Positions 9,501 to 16,991 of a stretch of DNA of 64,000 nucleotides are shown here, piece by piece. Within the stretch, counting starts at the first letter, position 1, and the number at the start of each line of letters is the position of its first letter. A program made the translations under genes and the position numbers. The notes beneath the pieces were generated by a model, which was given only the letters and a program-made list of their open reading frames with translations, searched no databases and was not told the origin of the DNA. This DNA comes from Paenibacillus sp. LS1 (lineage in GTDB: Bacteria > Bacillota > Bacilli > Paenibacillales > Paenibacillaceae): NCBI RefSeq assembly GCF_026013365.1, contig NZ_JAPDOE010000005.1:124001-188000 (forward strand). Reading direction: 5' to 3'.

Positions 9501-9752
9501 AAAAACGATAGCATTTCCGTTATCTAGGATAATGTTGGTTCCCAAATAGGTATTCATCTGACCACGGTTGTAGAATCCATCATCATATGATTCTATGGAT
9601 CTGATTTTTACAAACTCAGCTGCTTGTGCCTTTTGCGAATTGTCTGCGAAGGAGACTGAACCCAGAATCAGGGCTACAACAAGCGTTAATATTACACTCC
9701 GCTTCCATCCAATACTGAACTTCTTTTTCTTCTTTTTCTCATTCTTTTCCAA
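6600..9752 (-). CDS. Secreted RCC1-repeat/Ig-like protein with WxL-like C-terminus
   Basis: The TTG at 9752 follows AGGAGGGGTAAATCTC. The 1050-residue product opens with a Lys-rich stretch and a signal peptide (span about 19-37, cleavage near AQAAE at 42-46). The N-terminal half has RCC1-like blades, e.g. NVWAMGYGTGGQLGIG and GNMYARGRSNGTG. The middle holds three or four beta-sandwich repeats of the kind VQINGQGWTNYTG and YSIDNGAWEVYTAPL. A Pro-rich linker (PNPGDGG...PPVDP) leads to a WxL-like domain (about 871-1050) with GWQYSL and a C-terminal GVYKSTFTFTL. In WxL proteins the domain binds peptidoglycan; here the second Trp of the signature is Phe. It is the last gene of a three-gene WxL-type cluster and is inferred to be displayed on the cell surface, possibly for adhesion. 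Confidence 0.8.
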   Translation of the reverse strand: MEKNEKKKKKKFSIGWKRSVILTLVVALILGSVSFADNSQKAQAAEFVKIRSIESYDDGFYNRGQMNTYLGTNIILDNGNAIVFNDPKTPEVFTGNYKKFERYVTGSSVDKHIYAYIDNLGDFYYKQGQANPTFNKLLSQAKDFVTNVYDHPYNAYAGTFILDQNENVWAMGYGTGGQLGIGYKQSKTVPTEVVDPETGDPLEGVKKIYYLSRKAVLLVTDDSAYLVGQAFGLNSLTKAVPIKLTIFPEFNTASDFDMTYVDGIKYSWVYNGTNDYPSSYYYNSARRVFTISGKQYSLSNLIDFNDHIAIPDETDKTTLLELPSDYDYRTIKKVTTQQYGGGHANTISSGYTILDKTNLYYWGSPQKMFGYINGALGHVSDRVLYNTGVTSSAVSIYGDVLALKANGNMYARGRSNGTGVNGGSLDSFIRVTGPANEVKDIKQFDTNGWTHYALKKDNTVISWYSDSTFKTSTDKYLGLVSVPQYGDGRRLVLGISEKGELVDLSTTTKVPGVSNLAPADYVAPVTAPEKPVLSVSSKDKFNQSIISVNYGTYEDITTKQVQINGQGWTNYTGEFLVTQSGNVSIEARSSDSKGNISEIGTLTITSDPIVISPGSPTITDLGNGEIKIESGTTNKNTKLQVKVGDANWQEHNPANNLLLQPGTYTIQARLLNDLNVELVNRSVQITISEPSVPIEVKKPVVKELGLTKNYKIAVELEYDTTGATAQYSIDNGAWEVYTAPLKLSNEVHQIKAKVIKTDGAESEITDYTTTQVEPKVNVLGDQVTIDLGVGLSELTLYYKDASSQWIEYTGAVTLPDGKQDLYLEVRDRNSNTPIFNGGPYTVDISNTNPNPGDGGTTPPVDPSPATPISDEEVDFTVQSGGLSSRFEGIDLSTIVIDSTNPYQQINSVSNAFIDDSTGRAGGWQYSLQITDFVSEPMYDSSTQEKGLVVSIPTNSFSVNVGSSKTLAGPENQLSNVGKKVFSTEAQVLALANPFEGMGYYQIPLNFTMSVPDRVKVVKSSDGSKYAPGQDTGLMAGVYKSTFTFTLTSGI

Positions 9753-9767
9753 GAGATTTACCCCTCC

Positions 9768-10355
9768 TTAAATTCCTGAAGTTGCTGTGTAAGTGAATTT
9801 AGCTTTATAAGTACCTGCCATTACCCCAATTTCTTTTCCATCAGCAGATTGAATCTTTTGTGGCAGATTCAGAACGTAATCAACTTGAAAGTCATAAGCA
9901 CCTTGACCAAATCCAGGATCTACCTTAAACATGGTTCTTGGTGTGTCCGATAGCACTTCATTGTTAGCCAAAACACCATTAGTAGTAAAATTAACTGGAA
10001 CACCCGTGATGGTATCTTTTAACGAAGTGGTGAATCGGATAGATGAAGCCGGTATTCTGAACTTCTGTGATTGTCCATTAATAATAACTTCCGTTTCAAA
10101 ATCGGTTGCTGAAACGCTATATCCGTATCCAGCTCCATTTCCTCGATTATCAATGACGTGAGTGAGACTCGAAGCAAAGGATTTTTGTTGATCTCTTACT
10201 TTCAAGGTTACGTCCGAAAACTGGAGCCTGGTCTGAGTGACCTGAAGCGAACCACCAGATACTTGAACTTCTTTTTCTACCTCTTCAGCTGAAGCAGACA
10301 CAGCTGGCAGTGCCATAAGTAGAGCTAAAGCGGCCGAAACTAACATTTTTTTCAT
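9768..10355 (-). CDS. WxL-like surface protein, 195 aa
   Basis: Residues 1-23 form a signal peptide (LALLMALPAVSASA). The mature part has the layout of a WxL domain: SLTHVIDNRGNG, GYSVSATDF, then a C-terminal GTYKAKFTYTATSGI that closely matches the end of the neighbouring 1050-residue protein (TFTFTLTSGI). The canonical Trp residues are replaced by Tyr or Phe. GGGAGG precedes the ATG. It lies between the WxL-interacting protein gene and the large surface protein gene, as in WxL loci of lactobacilli and enterococci. It is probably a small cell-wall-bound subunit. Confidence 0.75.
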   Translation of the reverse strand: MKKMLVSAALALLMALPAVSASAEEVEKEVQVSGGSLQVTQTRLQFSDVTLKVRDQQKSFASSLTHVIDNRGNGAGYGYSVSATDFETEVIINGQSQKFRIPASSIRFTTSLKDTITGVPVNFTTNGVLANNEVLSDTPRTMFKVDPGFGQGAYDFQVDYVLNLPQKIQSADGKEIGVMAGTYKAKFTYTATSGI

Positions 10356-10439
10356 TGTTTCTATTACCTCCCAATTTTTGTTTTTAGATTCTTAGACATG
10401 TTCTACACGCTCATCACCCCCTTTACCTTGTAGAAACTA

Positions 10440-11543
10440 CTAGACATGCTGTGGAGGAGTGGGACTAGGTTTCTGTTTATCTTTTTCTTGTCTTCGTTTC
10501 CATAACAGAATGATGAGGAATAACAATAATCCAAGAATTAGAAGGACAACAAAGATAAACAGATACATCACCCACATATGTGCTTTCAGCCAATCTCCAA
10601 ATGAATTGTTGATCTGCAGAGAACCGGCTAGTTGTCGATTTTCTAAAGACTGCTGATTCTCCTCTTCTGTTACTGTGAAATCAAAGGTTCTACTGATTGT
10701 TTGTCCTGCAAATGTTGCTTCGTAGTACGCGGTGTACTGTCCTGGCCAAAGAATACTATCATTTAATGAATAGACCATTTTTGCAGTAGTTTTGCTGTAT
10801 ATTGAATCCGCGTTATATCCTTCGCTGAAAACAACACTATCTTTAGAGTTTTTGACAATAATTCGACCAACAGGCCTCTCCAAAATGGTTCCCTTATTAG
10901 AAAGCTGAATGGTAATTTGCGAAGAACCATCCGATATGTACTCATGTTTAAAGGTGTCAATAGACATTTCGTGATAAGAATTTTCTTTCTGGTATTCCAT
11001 GATCATTTGTACTCCACGGCGATTATCAATATCGGCAGCAAGTTTAGCTTCCTTGGCATCAGCAGTAACGCTTTGACTTTCTGCTAAGGTAGACTCTTCC
11101 ACGGCTGCTACAGCGATGTACTGTCCTGGTTCTAAATCCTTTGGGACGTTCACTACGAAACTAAACTGTTTCTTTTCTTTGGGCTTAAGCTTGAATTCCT
11201 GTACGCCTTGTGGAGACATCCAAGTTCCCATTGCTGCTGGCTTTTTATTACTGAGCGAGAATCCTTTGCCTCCATTTTCATCTGGAAGGACATCTGCTGG
11301 ATAACTCTTTAAAGTTATGGTTTTCTTAGATATGTTGGTAGCATAGAAGGTATATTCTCTTTGTGCACCTGGTGTAATCTGGTCTACATAGTGTCCAATG
11401 GTTTGTTCTGCACTCTTGATTGGGGACAAAATGAAATTGGTTTCTGGTGTCAAAGATAGTGCATAGGAATAACTAGAAAATAGTGAAGTAATGAAAAGTA
11501 CTAAAGACATCATTGCAATGGATCGAATGAATAATTTTTTCAC
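10440..11543 (-). CDS. WxL-interacting membrane protein (DUF916/DUF3324)
   Basis: The 367-residue product has a signal peptide (about 1-28), a DUF916-like N-terminal domain with LKSYPADVLPDENGG and the strand pair SFVVNVPKDLEPGQYIAVAAV, a DUF3324-like second domain (about 190-290), a single span near 320-347 and a short Lys/Arg/Pro tail inside the cell. This architecture is that of the WxL protein-binding partner found in WxL operons, which bridges WxL proteins to the membrane. The start is GTG; AGAAGGG lies about 13 bases upstream. It heads the cluster and has a well-defined promoter and a leader hairpin. Confidence 0.85.
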   Translation of the reverse strand: MKKLFIRSIAMMSLVLFITSLFSSYSYALSLTPETNFILSPIKSAEQTIGHYVDQITPGAQREYTFYATNISKKTITLKSYPADVLPDENGGKGFSLSNKKPAAMGTWMSPQGVQEFKLKPKEKKQFSFVVNVPKDLEPGQYIAVAAVEESTLAESQSVTADAKEAKLAADIDNRRGVQMIMEYQKENSYHEMSIDTFKHEYISDGSSQITIQLSNKGTILERPVGRIIVKNSKDSVVFSEGYNADSIYSKTTAKMVYSLNDSILWPGQYTAYYEATFAGQTISRTFDFTVTEEENQQSLENRQLAGSLQINNSFGDWLKAHMWVMYLFIFVVLLILGLLLFLIILLWKRRQEKDKQKPSPTPPQHV

Positions 11544-11590
11544 GGTAGCATATATCCCTTCTAATTTTGAATGTAGTGTTGAAACAAAAA

Positions 11591-11692
11591 AAGCACCTCA
11601 AATCACACGATTATCGCGTAATTTGAGGTGCTTCCTCTTTGTGGACAGTCTTCAATTAAACTTATTATACGAGCATTCGAAGAATGTGTCTA
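11591..11692 (-). promoter_or_regulatory. Promoter and leader terminator of the WxL-like operon
   Basis: Leftward, TAGACA (11687-11692) and TATAAT (11664-11669) are 17 bases apart. The leader then forms a hairpin at 11591-11633: AAGCACCTCAAAT pairs with ATTTGAGGTGCTT around a small inner stem, followed by TTTTTTTG. This is a complete intrinsic terminator between promoter and gene. The gene upstream has its own terminator (11710-11743), so this one must serve the WxL leader. Its 11-base stem is identical to the one before the YabE-like gene (54203-54242). Confidence 0.75.
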
Positions 11693-11709
11693 TTTATATG
11701 CACGACAAA

Positions 11710-11743
11710 AAGAACCAGGTTACATCAGAGTAACCTGGTTCTT
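11710..11743 (-). terminator. Terminator of the TIR operon
   Basis: AAGAACCAGGTTAC pairs with GTAACCTGGTTCTT, a 14-base perfect stem with a short loop, followed leftward by TTTTTG. Confidence 0.85.
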
Positions 11744-11749
11744 TACAGT

Positions 11750-11980
11750 TTATTTTACAAAGAACGGTTTTTGCTCATTTACCGGGGCACTAAACACTTT
11801 TATAAAGGTTTGATCTGTATCACCCGTGGATGGTCCAGAGTATAGCGTACGTCCCTTAGAAAGAGTAGCCATTTCTTTATAAGAAACTCTCTGTATTTTT
11901 TTACGACTAGATTGACTAAGTTTTCCGACGTTCCGACCCTTGCTGAATACGGCTACCGTTTGTTTGGTCTTTTTCTTCAT
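11750..11980 (-). CDS. Small basic protein downstream of TIR gene
   Basis: The ATG at 11980 follows GGAGGAGAGTAAT and begins one base after the TIR gene's stop, so the two are co-translated. The 76-residue product is very basic in the first half (MKKKTKQTVAVFSKGRNVGK) with no hydrophobic span. It may bind nucleic acid or the TIR protein. No family recognised. Confidence 0.6.
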   Translation of the reverse strand: MKKKTKQTVAVFSKGRNVGKLSQSSRKKIQRVSYKEMATLSKGRTLYSGPSTGDTDQTFIKVFSAPVNEQKPFFVK

Positions 11981-11981
11981 A

Positions 11982-12974
11982 TTACTCTCCTCCAATCATG
12001 TGTCGGATTGTATTTAGTAACAAGTTATTGTTCTCTACAATTTCAATGAAGTTATGGTCAATTAAGTTCTCTCTCCCTGAGATATGGACAGAGAGAACAT
12101 GTTCTTTGCCTAAAGGATAACATAGAACTGATACAGCAGCAATTCCTGGAGTATTAAAAAATGTGTATGTCTTTGTTTTTAAACACTCCAGAACCATGAT
12201 GGATTTTTCTCCATCGCTCTTGTTATCATTATCATTTAAATGATACTCCCGATTTCGGCCAACATTTCCTCCAACTTGTCTCATGTACTCATCCGACTTC
12301 TTCCATACGGCTGCTCCCGTTACTTTGAACCCTTCAGGAGGGAGAAATGAGTTGCGTATCGCATCTGCATAAGCATTATATGTATCATGCTCACTGAGTA
12401 AATTTACCCCTTTGAAATAATCCCAAAAAAACTGCAGTACACTATGGTTCCTTTGCTCTTCTTGCTCAGGGTCTTTAAAAAGACTTTCTTTTTTGATGGC
12501 ATAGATGATATCGGAACATGCGGTTTGAACAGCTGCATCAAAGTTTTCATCAGACCGACCTGCGTCATAAGAAGGCAAAGTCAATCCGGATAAATCAGAC
12601 ATGATGTGAAACTCTGCATTTGGAAGTAGTTCTGATTTTGTCTTGAGGTTTTTAGGCACTATTCCAAATACTCTATTGCGCCCTAATCGTCCCCAGAATA
12701 GTCCCATTTCAAATAAAGTATTATCGCGAGTGATAAATACAGGCTTATCTCGCATTAAGGCTACATCATCTGCAGCGAAAACAAATACACCAAAATCATT
12801 TGATTTTAAGTTACGATCAAGAGCTTCCATGGTGTAATCGTTCACTTTAAAAACACCTGAATACCAAGCGCTTACTTCAGTGTCGGCATGTTCAAGTGCC
12901 TTTGCAACGGCATTAGCGTATGGAATTGCTTCTCTAGAACTCCCAATAAAAACACGGGGTTTTCTGTTGTTCAT
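11982..12974 (-). CDS. TIR-like (PF10137/CAP12-type) effector protein
   Basis: The N-terminal 110 residues match the bacterial TIR-like nucleotide-binding family seen in CBASS and Pycsar effectors: PRVFIGSSREA at 6-16, then FGVFVFAADD, then RDNTLFEMGLFWGRLGRNR at 83-101, where E89 is the expected catalytic Glu for NAD cleavage. The C-terminal half (about 170-330) ends with a sheet-rich stretch (GIAAVSVLCYPLGKEHVLSV) that resembles a GAF-type sensor fold. No cyclase gene lies beside it, so how it would be triggered is unclear. It sits in an operon with a zinc-ribbon protein upstream and a small basic protein downstream. Antiphage NADase is the likely role. Confidence 0.75.
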   Translation of the reverse strand: MNNRKPRVFIGSSREAIPYANAVAKALEHADTEVSAWYSGVFKVNDYTMEALDRNLKSNDFGVFVFAADDVALMRDKPVFITRDNTLFEMGLFWGRLGRNRVFGIVPKNLKTKSELLPNAEFHIMSDLSGLTLPSYDAGRSDENFDAAVQTACSDIIYAIKKESLFKDPEQEEQRNHSVLQFFWDYFKGVNLLSEHDTYNAYADAIRNSFLPPEGFKVTGAAVWKKSDEYMRQVGGNVGRNREYHLNDNDNKSDGEKSIMVLECLKTKTYTFFNTPGIAAVSVLCYPLGKEHVLSVHISGRENLIDHNFIEIVENNNLLLNTIRHMIGGE

Positions 12975-13026
12975 ATATTTACATGTCTCCTTTATGATTA
13001 CATTGGATTATTGTGATGAGGAAAGT

Positions 13027-13725
13027 CTACTTTTGATTTTTAGCACTCCATTTGGTAAGTTCATTTTTCATAACGTCTGTCTTGAAATCGGTGGAAGGTA
13101 GTGTTTCTTTGACTTCGTCATCTGGGTGAGTTTGTTTTCTAACCCAGTACTTATTTGTCATAAGCCAAGCTTCTCCTTGATCCGTTTCGATCAGACCTGG
13201 ACTATAATCAACGACAACAATCTGGTTGCAGTGAACGCACCCACTCCGAGTACTCCTTCTGAAATTGTATAATGTATATTCTTCGCCACATTTACATTCC
13301 ACTTTAAAAAGAGTCTCTTTTTTATGAAATATCTTCCCATTAGAAGTGTCTGTAGTTTCTTCGGTGATTGTAGGTCCGGTTTTTAAAGGGGGAGTCTCGT
13401 TCAGAACTGAAGATTCAGGAATGTTTTCTTTCGAGGTGGAGGGTAACACTCTCTCCTGTTTCACAATAGGTTTCCCGCTTTCCCAGGTGATATCTGCAAC
13501 ACTGGTACGTCTCATTGATTTCAAATCAGGAGAAACCCCTGCAATAGTCCAATCAATTATCTTAGAGGGATTAACTCCTCTGATTTGGTCACTAAGATGA
13601 ACTATGAATGGTTTATGGTTCTCGAAACACTCAAACCACTCTTGGATTTGTGAAACGGTTAGAGGAATCGTTAAAGTTCTTCCCAGATCATCGGTATACC
13701 TCAAAACTGCTAATTCAGATGCCAA
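13027..13725 (-). CDS. Zinc-ribbon protein, 232 aa
   Basis: The N-terminal part (1-75) is a compact domain of unknown type. A low-complexity Ser/Thr/Pro linker (about 90-135) follows, then a CxC...CxxC ribbon: CKCGEEYTL and SGCVHCNQIVVVDYSPG. The same CVHC-x-(Q/R)-VIIDA pattern occurs in the rightward gene at 17087-17425, so the two share a module. It lies directly upstream of the TIR gene and may act with it. Function unknown. Confidence 0.6.
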   Translation of the reverse strand: MASELAVLRYTDDLGRTLTIPLTVSQIQEWFECFENHKPFIVHLSDQIRGVNPSKIIDWTIAGVSPDLKSMRRTSVADITWESGKPIVKQERVLPSTSKENIPESSVLNETPPLKTGPTITEETTDTSNGKIFHKKETLFKVECKCGEEYTLYNFRRSTRSGCVHCNQIVVVDYSPGLIETDQGEAWLMTNKYWVRKQTHPDDEVKETLPSTDFKTDVMKNELTKWSAKNQK

Positions 13726-13740
13726 TTCAATCGCCTCGCT

Positions 13741-14058
13741 TTATAATTTCAAATTCAACTTCCTTAAAAAGTTGCTTATTAGATCTTCGCTCTTTTTCCA
13801 ATAACTAAAAACGATCAATAGAAATAGTGCTGATAACGTAGTTCCTATGAATATCAATATGTAGATATTGTTGAATATACTTAGTACGATTGTCCACATG
13901 CCGGCAAACGACAAGAGTACAACTCCAGCTAAAAGCAATTTTCGAAAAAAATGCGTTATCAAGGGTTGTTTAAGCTTATCTTTTGAGAATGAATGAAAAC
14001 TAAATCCGATGATAATAATTAATGCAATCAGTGTTAAAGCAGGAACTGGCCAATACAA
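13741..14058 (-). CDS. Membrane protein, 105 aa
   Basis: The TTG at 14058 is preferred, since AAGGAG lies 8 bases upstream; the GTG nine bases earlier is too close to that site. Three hydrophobic segments are visible (about 5-22, 43-63 and 67-86), followed by a basic C-terminal tail (SNFLRKLNLKL). It opens the operon that runs through the zinc-ribbon and TIR genes. No family recognised; a membrane partner for the TIR effector is conceivable. Confidence 0.55.
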   Translation of the reverse strand: MYWPVPALTLIALIIIIGFSFHSFSKDKLKQPLITHFFRKLLLAGVVLLSFAGMWTIVLSIFNNIYILIFIGTTLSALFLLIVFSYWKKSEDLISNFLRKLNLKL

Positions 14059-14188
14059 AAGTAACACTCCTTCTGGTTGAATTTATACAAATATCTTCTC
14101 TCTTGTTTTTCATAATATTACTGCTCATATCACTACACTGAAGTATATCACAAAGATAAATAATGGTTATTCTACTGGAAATGAAAAA

Positions 14189-14224
14189 GAGTGTGAGCCC
14201 TAATAATTCTGTGGCTCACACTCT
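14189..14224 (-). terminator. Bidirectional terminator
   Basis: AGAGTGTGAGCC pairs with GGCTCACACTCT with runs of A and T on either side. It closes the small membrane gene at 14227-14376. Confidence 0.85.
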
Positions 14225-14226
14225 TT

Positions 14227-14376
14227 TTATCTTGAATAATTTTCAATCATCTGAGACATAAGTTGAGTGTTAAATTCAGTTGCCCATTGGCAATATAAGA
14301 TACCGAGGTAACCAACAGTTGCTAGAATTGATACCTTTAAAATATAACCCAACACAATTTCACTTTTTTCACGCAT
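14227..14376 (-). CDS. Small membrane protein, 49 aa
   Basis: ATG at 14376 follows ATGGAGGAATTTATT. The product has one span (about 9-28, GYILKVSILATVGYLGIL) and a polar, mostly outside C-terminus. It has its own terminator and its own leader hairpin, so it is regulated as a single-gene unit. Function unknown. Confidence 0.65.
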   Translation of the reverse strand: MREKSEIVLGYILKVSILATVGYLGILYCQWATEFNTQLMSQMIENYSR

Positions 14377-14426
14377 AATAAATTCCTCCATTTTGAATAG
14401 TAATTTTCTAATGTTAGCGATAAAAA

Positions 14427-14500
14427 AAATACACTTTTAGTTTGTAGTAATCCCTGAATTAAAAACATCTACAGGAAACACAACGAACAAAAGTGTATTT
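14427..14500 (-). terminator. Leader hairpin before small membrane gene
   Basis: Leftward, AAATACACTTTT pairs with AAAAGTGTATTT across a 50-base loop containing CCTG/CAGG, followed by TTTTT. A -10 box (TATAAT near 14566) and a second dyad (AGGCAT/ATGCCT) lie further upstream. The stem matches that before the ComEC-like gene (52787-52857). Confidence 0.6.
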
Positions 14501-14597
14501 TAGAAAATGAACAGGCATGTGAGTCACATGACGATGCCTAAAGAGAGAATAAAGTTTGTATGATGGTATTATAATTGAAAACTCTCTGTAAAATCAA

Positions 14598-15062
14598 CTA
14601 ATGATTTACGTCATGTTTTCTTTGCTCTCTCGTATCCAGAAATTCATTGAATCCAGTTTTGAGGTGTGGGTAAAATGAAAGCTTGAGATCTTCGATGATA
14701 CTATTTACGTATTGCCAATTGATTCTTTGAAAAAGAAGGCTCACAAACAATACAAAAAACAAGGTGAAACCAATTTTCGTCTCTAAGGTCATTACTACCA
14801 TGGGGAGACTTAAAAAAGGGCCTATTAGAGTGTATAGAGATGCTTTTAATAATTTCAAACGATGGTTTCCGAACATGTGGTACAAGAACAGCGCGATTCC
14901 ATGGAATAATACTCCTCCAGCATATGATACTAAGAATGCAATAATAAAATCCTTAAGATCACTCTTCAGGTATATCGGTGTAAGTATGTTGTACGTTATT
15001 TGGATACTACCTAAGCATAAAATCCAACCATAGATTAAATTTATTCGTTTCCAGCTGATCAT
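14598..15062 (-). CDS. Polytopic membrane protein, 154 aa
   Basis: ATG at 15062 follows CGAGGTGCACA. Four hydrophobic segments are seen near residues 8-26, 40-60, 75-92 and 96-110, then a hydrophilic C-terminus (about 112-154). It lies 37 bases after the P-loop protein gene and is probably in the same operon under the CATTACTCGATT promoter. Confidence 0.6.
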   Translation of the reverse strand: MISWKRINLIYGWILCLGSIQITYNILTPIYLKSDLKDFIIAFLVSYAGGVLFHGIALFLYHMFGNHRLKLLKASLYTLIGPFLSLPMVVMTLETKIGFTLFFVLFVSLLFQRINWQYVNSIIEDLKLSFYPHLKTGFNEFLDTREQRKHDVNH

Positions 15063-15099
15063 TGTGCACCTCGTTTCTATCTAAGATAAGAGATTCATT

Positions 15100-15822
15100 T
15101 TAGTAGCAATTCAAACTTCCGGAGAAAGCAAGAGCATTTTCTGATGAGAAAACGAAATTGATTTTGAGATTTCTAAGATCATTCTTATATTCATTTAGAA
15201 GACTACACAAGGACTCAAAGATATATTGATCATTGTTGCCTTCGTCGTAAATTATATAAATTTCAGGCAACGTTTCAAGCAAGTGATCGTCTTCATTAAA
15301 AAGTGACATCCGATTTTTAAGCTCCCTCGTTAAATCTTCGATAACTAATTGAGGTTTTTTATTATTATAAACAATTAGATTTTGATTATTATTTATAGTT
15401 GAAAGCTTTTCACCTTCTTTAGTAAGGTTTACATAGTGAACCTGGTGTCCTTCCCTGGCCAAATCAAAAGCGTGGAATATTAGTTTGACTCTTGTTGCTC
15501 TACCTGTACCAGTACTGCCCACTATGAAAGAATGTAAATCTCTAGAAGCAAACGGTATGTTAGATTTTTTTTTATTAGCTTCTTTTACAAATTCGAAAAT
15601 TAGGTATATGCAATATAAAATGCTAAGGAATATAAATGGCCAAAAAGATATTGTTGCATTAACCACCCCATAATATTTGGATATGCTGTATACGAGAAAA
15701 CTTCCAGTAAACAGTCCAAAAAAGAAAGCTTCAAGATACATTTTACGGAATAACTTCAACGTAATAGCGACCACAACAAAAATTGTAGTGATAGTAAATG
15801 GTAAATCTAAAATGATAAACAC
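15100..15822 (-). CDS. Membrane P-loop protein, FtsK/TraG-like with altered Walker A
   Basis: The 240-residue product has three N-terminal membrane segments (about 5-23, 33-50 and 58-78), then a cytoplasmic P-loop domain. The Walker A site reads VGSTGTGRATR (101-111): the invariant Lys is Arg and the next residue is Ala, so ATP hydrolysis is doubtful. A Walker B-like strand EIYIIYDEGNND follows, and the last core strand is INFVFSSENA. The layout recalls FtsK/SpoIIIE or TraG/VirD4 coupling ATPases but it ends early. The start is unclear: the GTG at 15822 is almost on top of GAGGA. It is driven by a CATTACTCGATT promoter. A regulatory or scaffold relative of a DNA-transport ATPase is my inference. 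Confidence 0.6.
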   Translation of the reverse strand: MFIILDLPFTITTIFVVVAITLKLFRKMYLEAFFFGLFTGSFLVYSISKYYGVVNATISFWPFIFLSILYCIYLIFEFVKEANKKKSNIPFASRDLHSFIVGSTGTGRATRVKLIFHAFDLAREGHQVHYVNLTKEGEKLSTINNNQNLIVYNNKKPQLVIEDLTRELKNRMSLFNEDDHLLETLPEIYIIYDEGNNDQYIFESLCSLLNEYKNDLRNLKINFVFSSENALAFSGSLNCY

Positions 15823-15841
15823 TCCTCTATTTTTAGTCGTA

Positions 15842-15873
15842 ATTATACCAATCTAGTTTTAAATCGAGTAATG
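15842..15873 (-). promoter_or_regulatory. CATTACTCGATT-N14-TATAAT promoter
   Basis: Leftward 12-mer at 15862-15873 and consensus -10 TATAAT at 15842-15847, 14 bases apart. The transcript start falls about 15 bases before the P-loop gene's proposed start. Confidence 0.85.
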
Positions 15874-15901
15874 AACGAAAGAATCCTCAATACACTCTAT
15901 A

Positions 15902-15948
15902 AAAAGAGCTCAAGAACACAAGCACGAGGGGGCTGTGTCCTTGAACTT
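15902..15948 (-). terminator. Terminator
   Basis: AGTTCAAGGACACAG pairs imperfectly with TTGTGTTCTTGAGCT and is followed leftward by TTTTTAT. It closes the operon at 15953-16913. Confidence 0.75.
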
Positions 15949-15952
15949 TTTC

Positions 15953-16306
15953 TTAACGCTCAAGAGCGATATGAATAGCTGAATATATCTCCTTTATGAC
16001 TGATACTGTCTTCTCTGCAGCTTGATATTGTTCAACGGAAACACCGGTGTTCTCGTAAACAGTCCTGTAAGACTTTAGTGTGAGGTTAGGCCCAAGTACA
16101 TCAAGTAAAGTTAACTGATATTCGTAACTATCAATTTCAAGAGGGTTATAAAAAGAAGTCTCCATTTCGCCTGGAACAATTGGATGAGATATCAATTCCC
16201 GATGGATTAAAGATTCTTTCAATAACTCTTTCCATTCTGTCGTATTCATCTCGATTAATAATATACATTCATTTTCATTTGTTGGGTTGATACTTTCATC
16301 GCACAT
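15953..16306 (-). CDS. Hypothetical acidic protein, 117 aa
   Basis: I chose the ATG at 16306, nine bases after GAGAGG; longer in-frame starts overlap the upstream gene without a ribosome site. The product is soluble and acidic, mostly helical in its C-terminal half. It is the second gene of a two-gene operon behind the membrane protein at 16320-16913. No family recognised. Confidence 0.55.
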   Translation of the reverse strand: MCDESINPTNENECILLIEMNTTEWKELLKESLIHRELISHPIVPGEMETSFYNPLEIDSYEYQLTLLDVLGPNLTLKSYRTVYENTGVSVEQYQAAEKTVSVIKEIYSAIHIALER

Positions 16307-16319
16307 TTGCAACATCCTC

Positions 16320-16913
16320 TCAGGAGTTATTTGTATTACTATTCTGCGGTTCAGTCCTTTTGATTGTTTTTTTTGGCAGATATAATTCCAAGATTTCAAT
16401 CCTATTATGAGAACGTAGTAAGTAAAAAGCTTCTTCAGGGAAATCATTTAAATCGCCAAGGTCTCTTATCACTGCATAACCCAGATCTTCTGGGTCAGAT
16501 GGCTCATAGAATGAAAAATCGGTGTAACCTGAGTAGATTTTTCTCTTAGCAGTGACATCTAAAATAACGGATAATCTGGCTTCTTCAGTCCACATTTTAT
16601 CAATAATCGAAACTTTCTTCTCTTCCAGGTTTTCAATATAAGGCGTAAATATTTCAGCATACCATTGGTCGCGTTTCTCACCATTCATAGAGCTAAGATG
16701 CGGGGCTAAAGCAGAAGCAAAAGCAATAATGATGATAAGTGCAATAGTCGATGATGCAATGCAAGTACCTAAACTTAGCCTGTTTTTCTTTTCAATACGA
16801 AAAATTACCGATCCTATGATTATAATAACTGCAAGAGGCATTAAGTACGCATAAATACCAATGTCTAAATCTTTAGTTACCGGAAAGCTACTAATTACTT
16901 CTTCTCTAGTCAT
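16320..16913 (-). CDS. Membrane protein, 197 aa
   Basis: ATG at 16913 follows GGGGGTCTCAG. Two spans (about 19-37 and 50-70) are followed by a soluble domain of some 120 residues, ending in a polar Asn-rich tail. It is first in its operon and has a CATTACTCGATT promoter. It sits next to other membrane genes of the same regulon. Function unknown. Confidence 0.6.
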   Translation of the reverse strand: MTREEVISSFPVTKDLDIGIYAYLMPLAVIIIIGSVIFRIEKKNRLSLGTCIASSTIALIIIIAFASALAPHLSSMNGEKRDQWYAEIFTPYIENLEEKKVSIIDKMWTEEARLSVILDVTAKRKIYSGYTDFSFYEPSDPEDLGYAVIRDLGDLNDFPEEAFYLLRSHNRIEILELYLPKKTIKRTEPQNSNTNNS

Positions 16914-16959
16914 CTGAGACCCCCATATGTATCTTTGATTAGTGGCTAAGCATTTTAGA

Positions 16960-16991
16960 ATTATATCAACTGTTATAAGAATCGAGTAATG
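16960..16991 (-). promoter_or_regulatory. CATTACTCGATT-N14-TATAAT promoter
   Basis: Leftward 12-mer at 16980-16991, consensus -10 TATAAT at 16960-16965, 14 bases between. It faces the membrane protein gene at 16320-16913. Confidence 0.85.

Noticed and set aside
6778..9527. Rightward frames within the large surface protein gene
   Set aside because: They are shadows of a gene with clear domains and lack ribosome sites.
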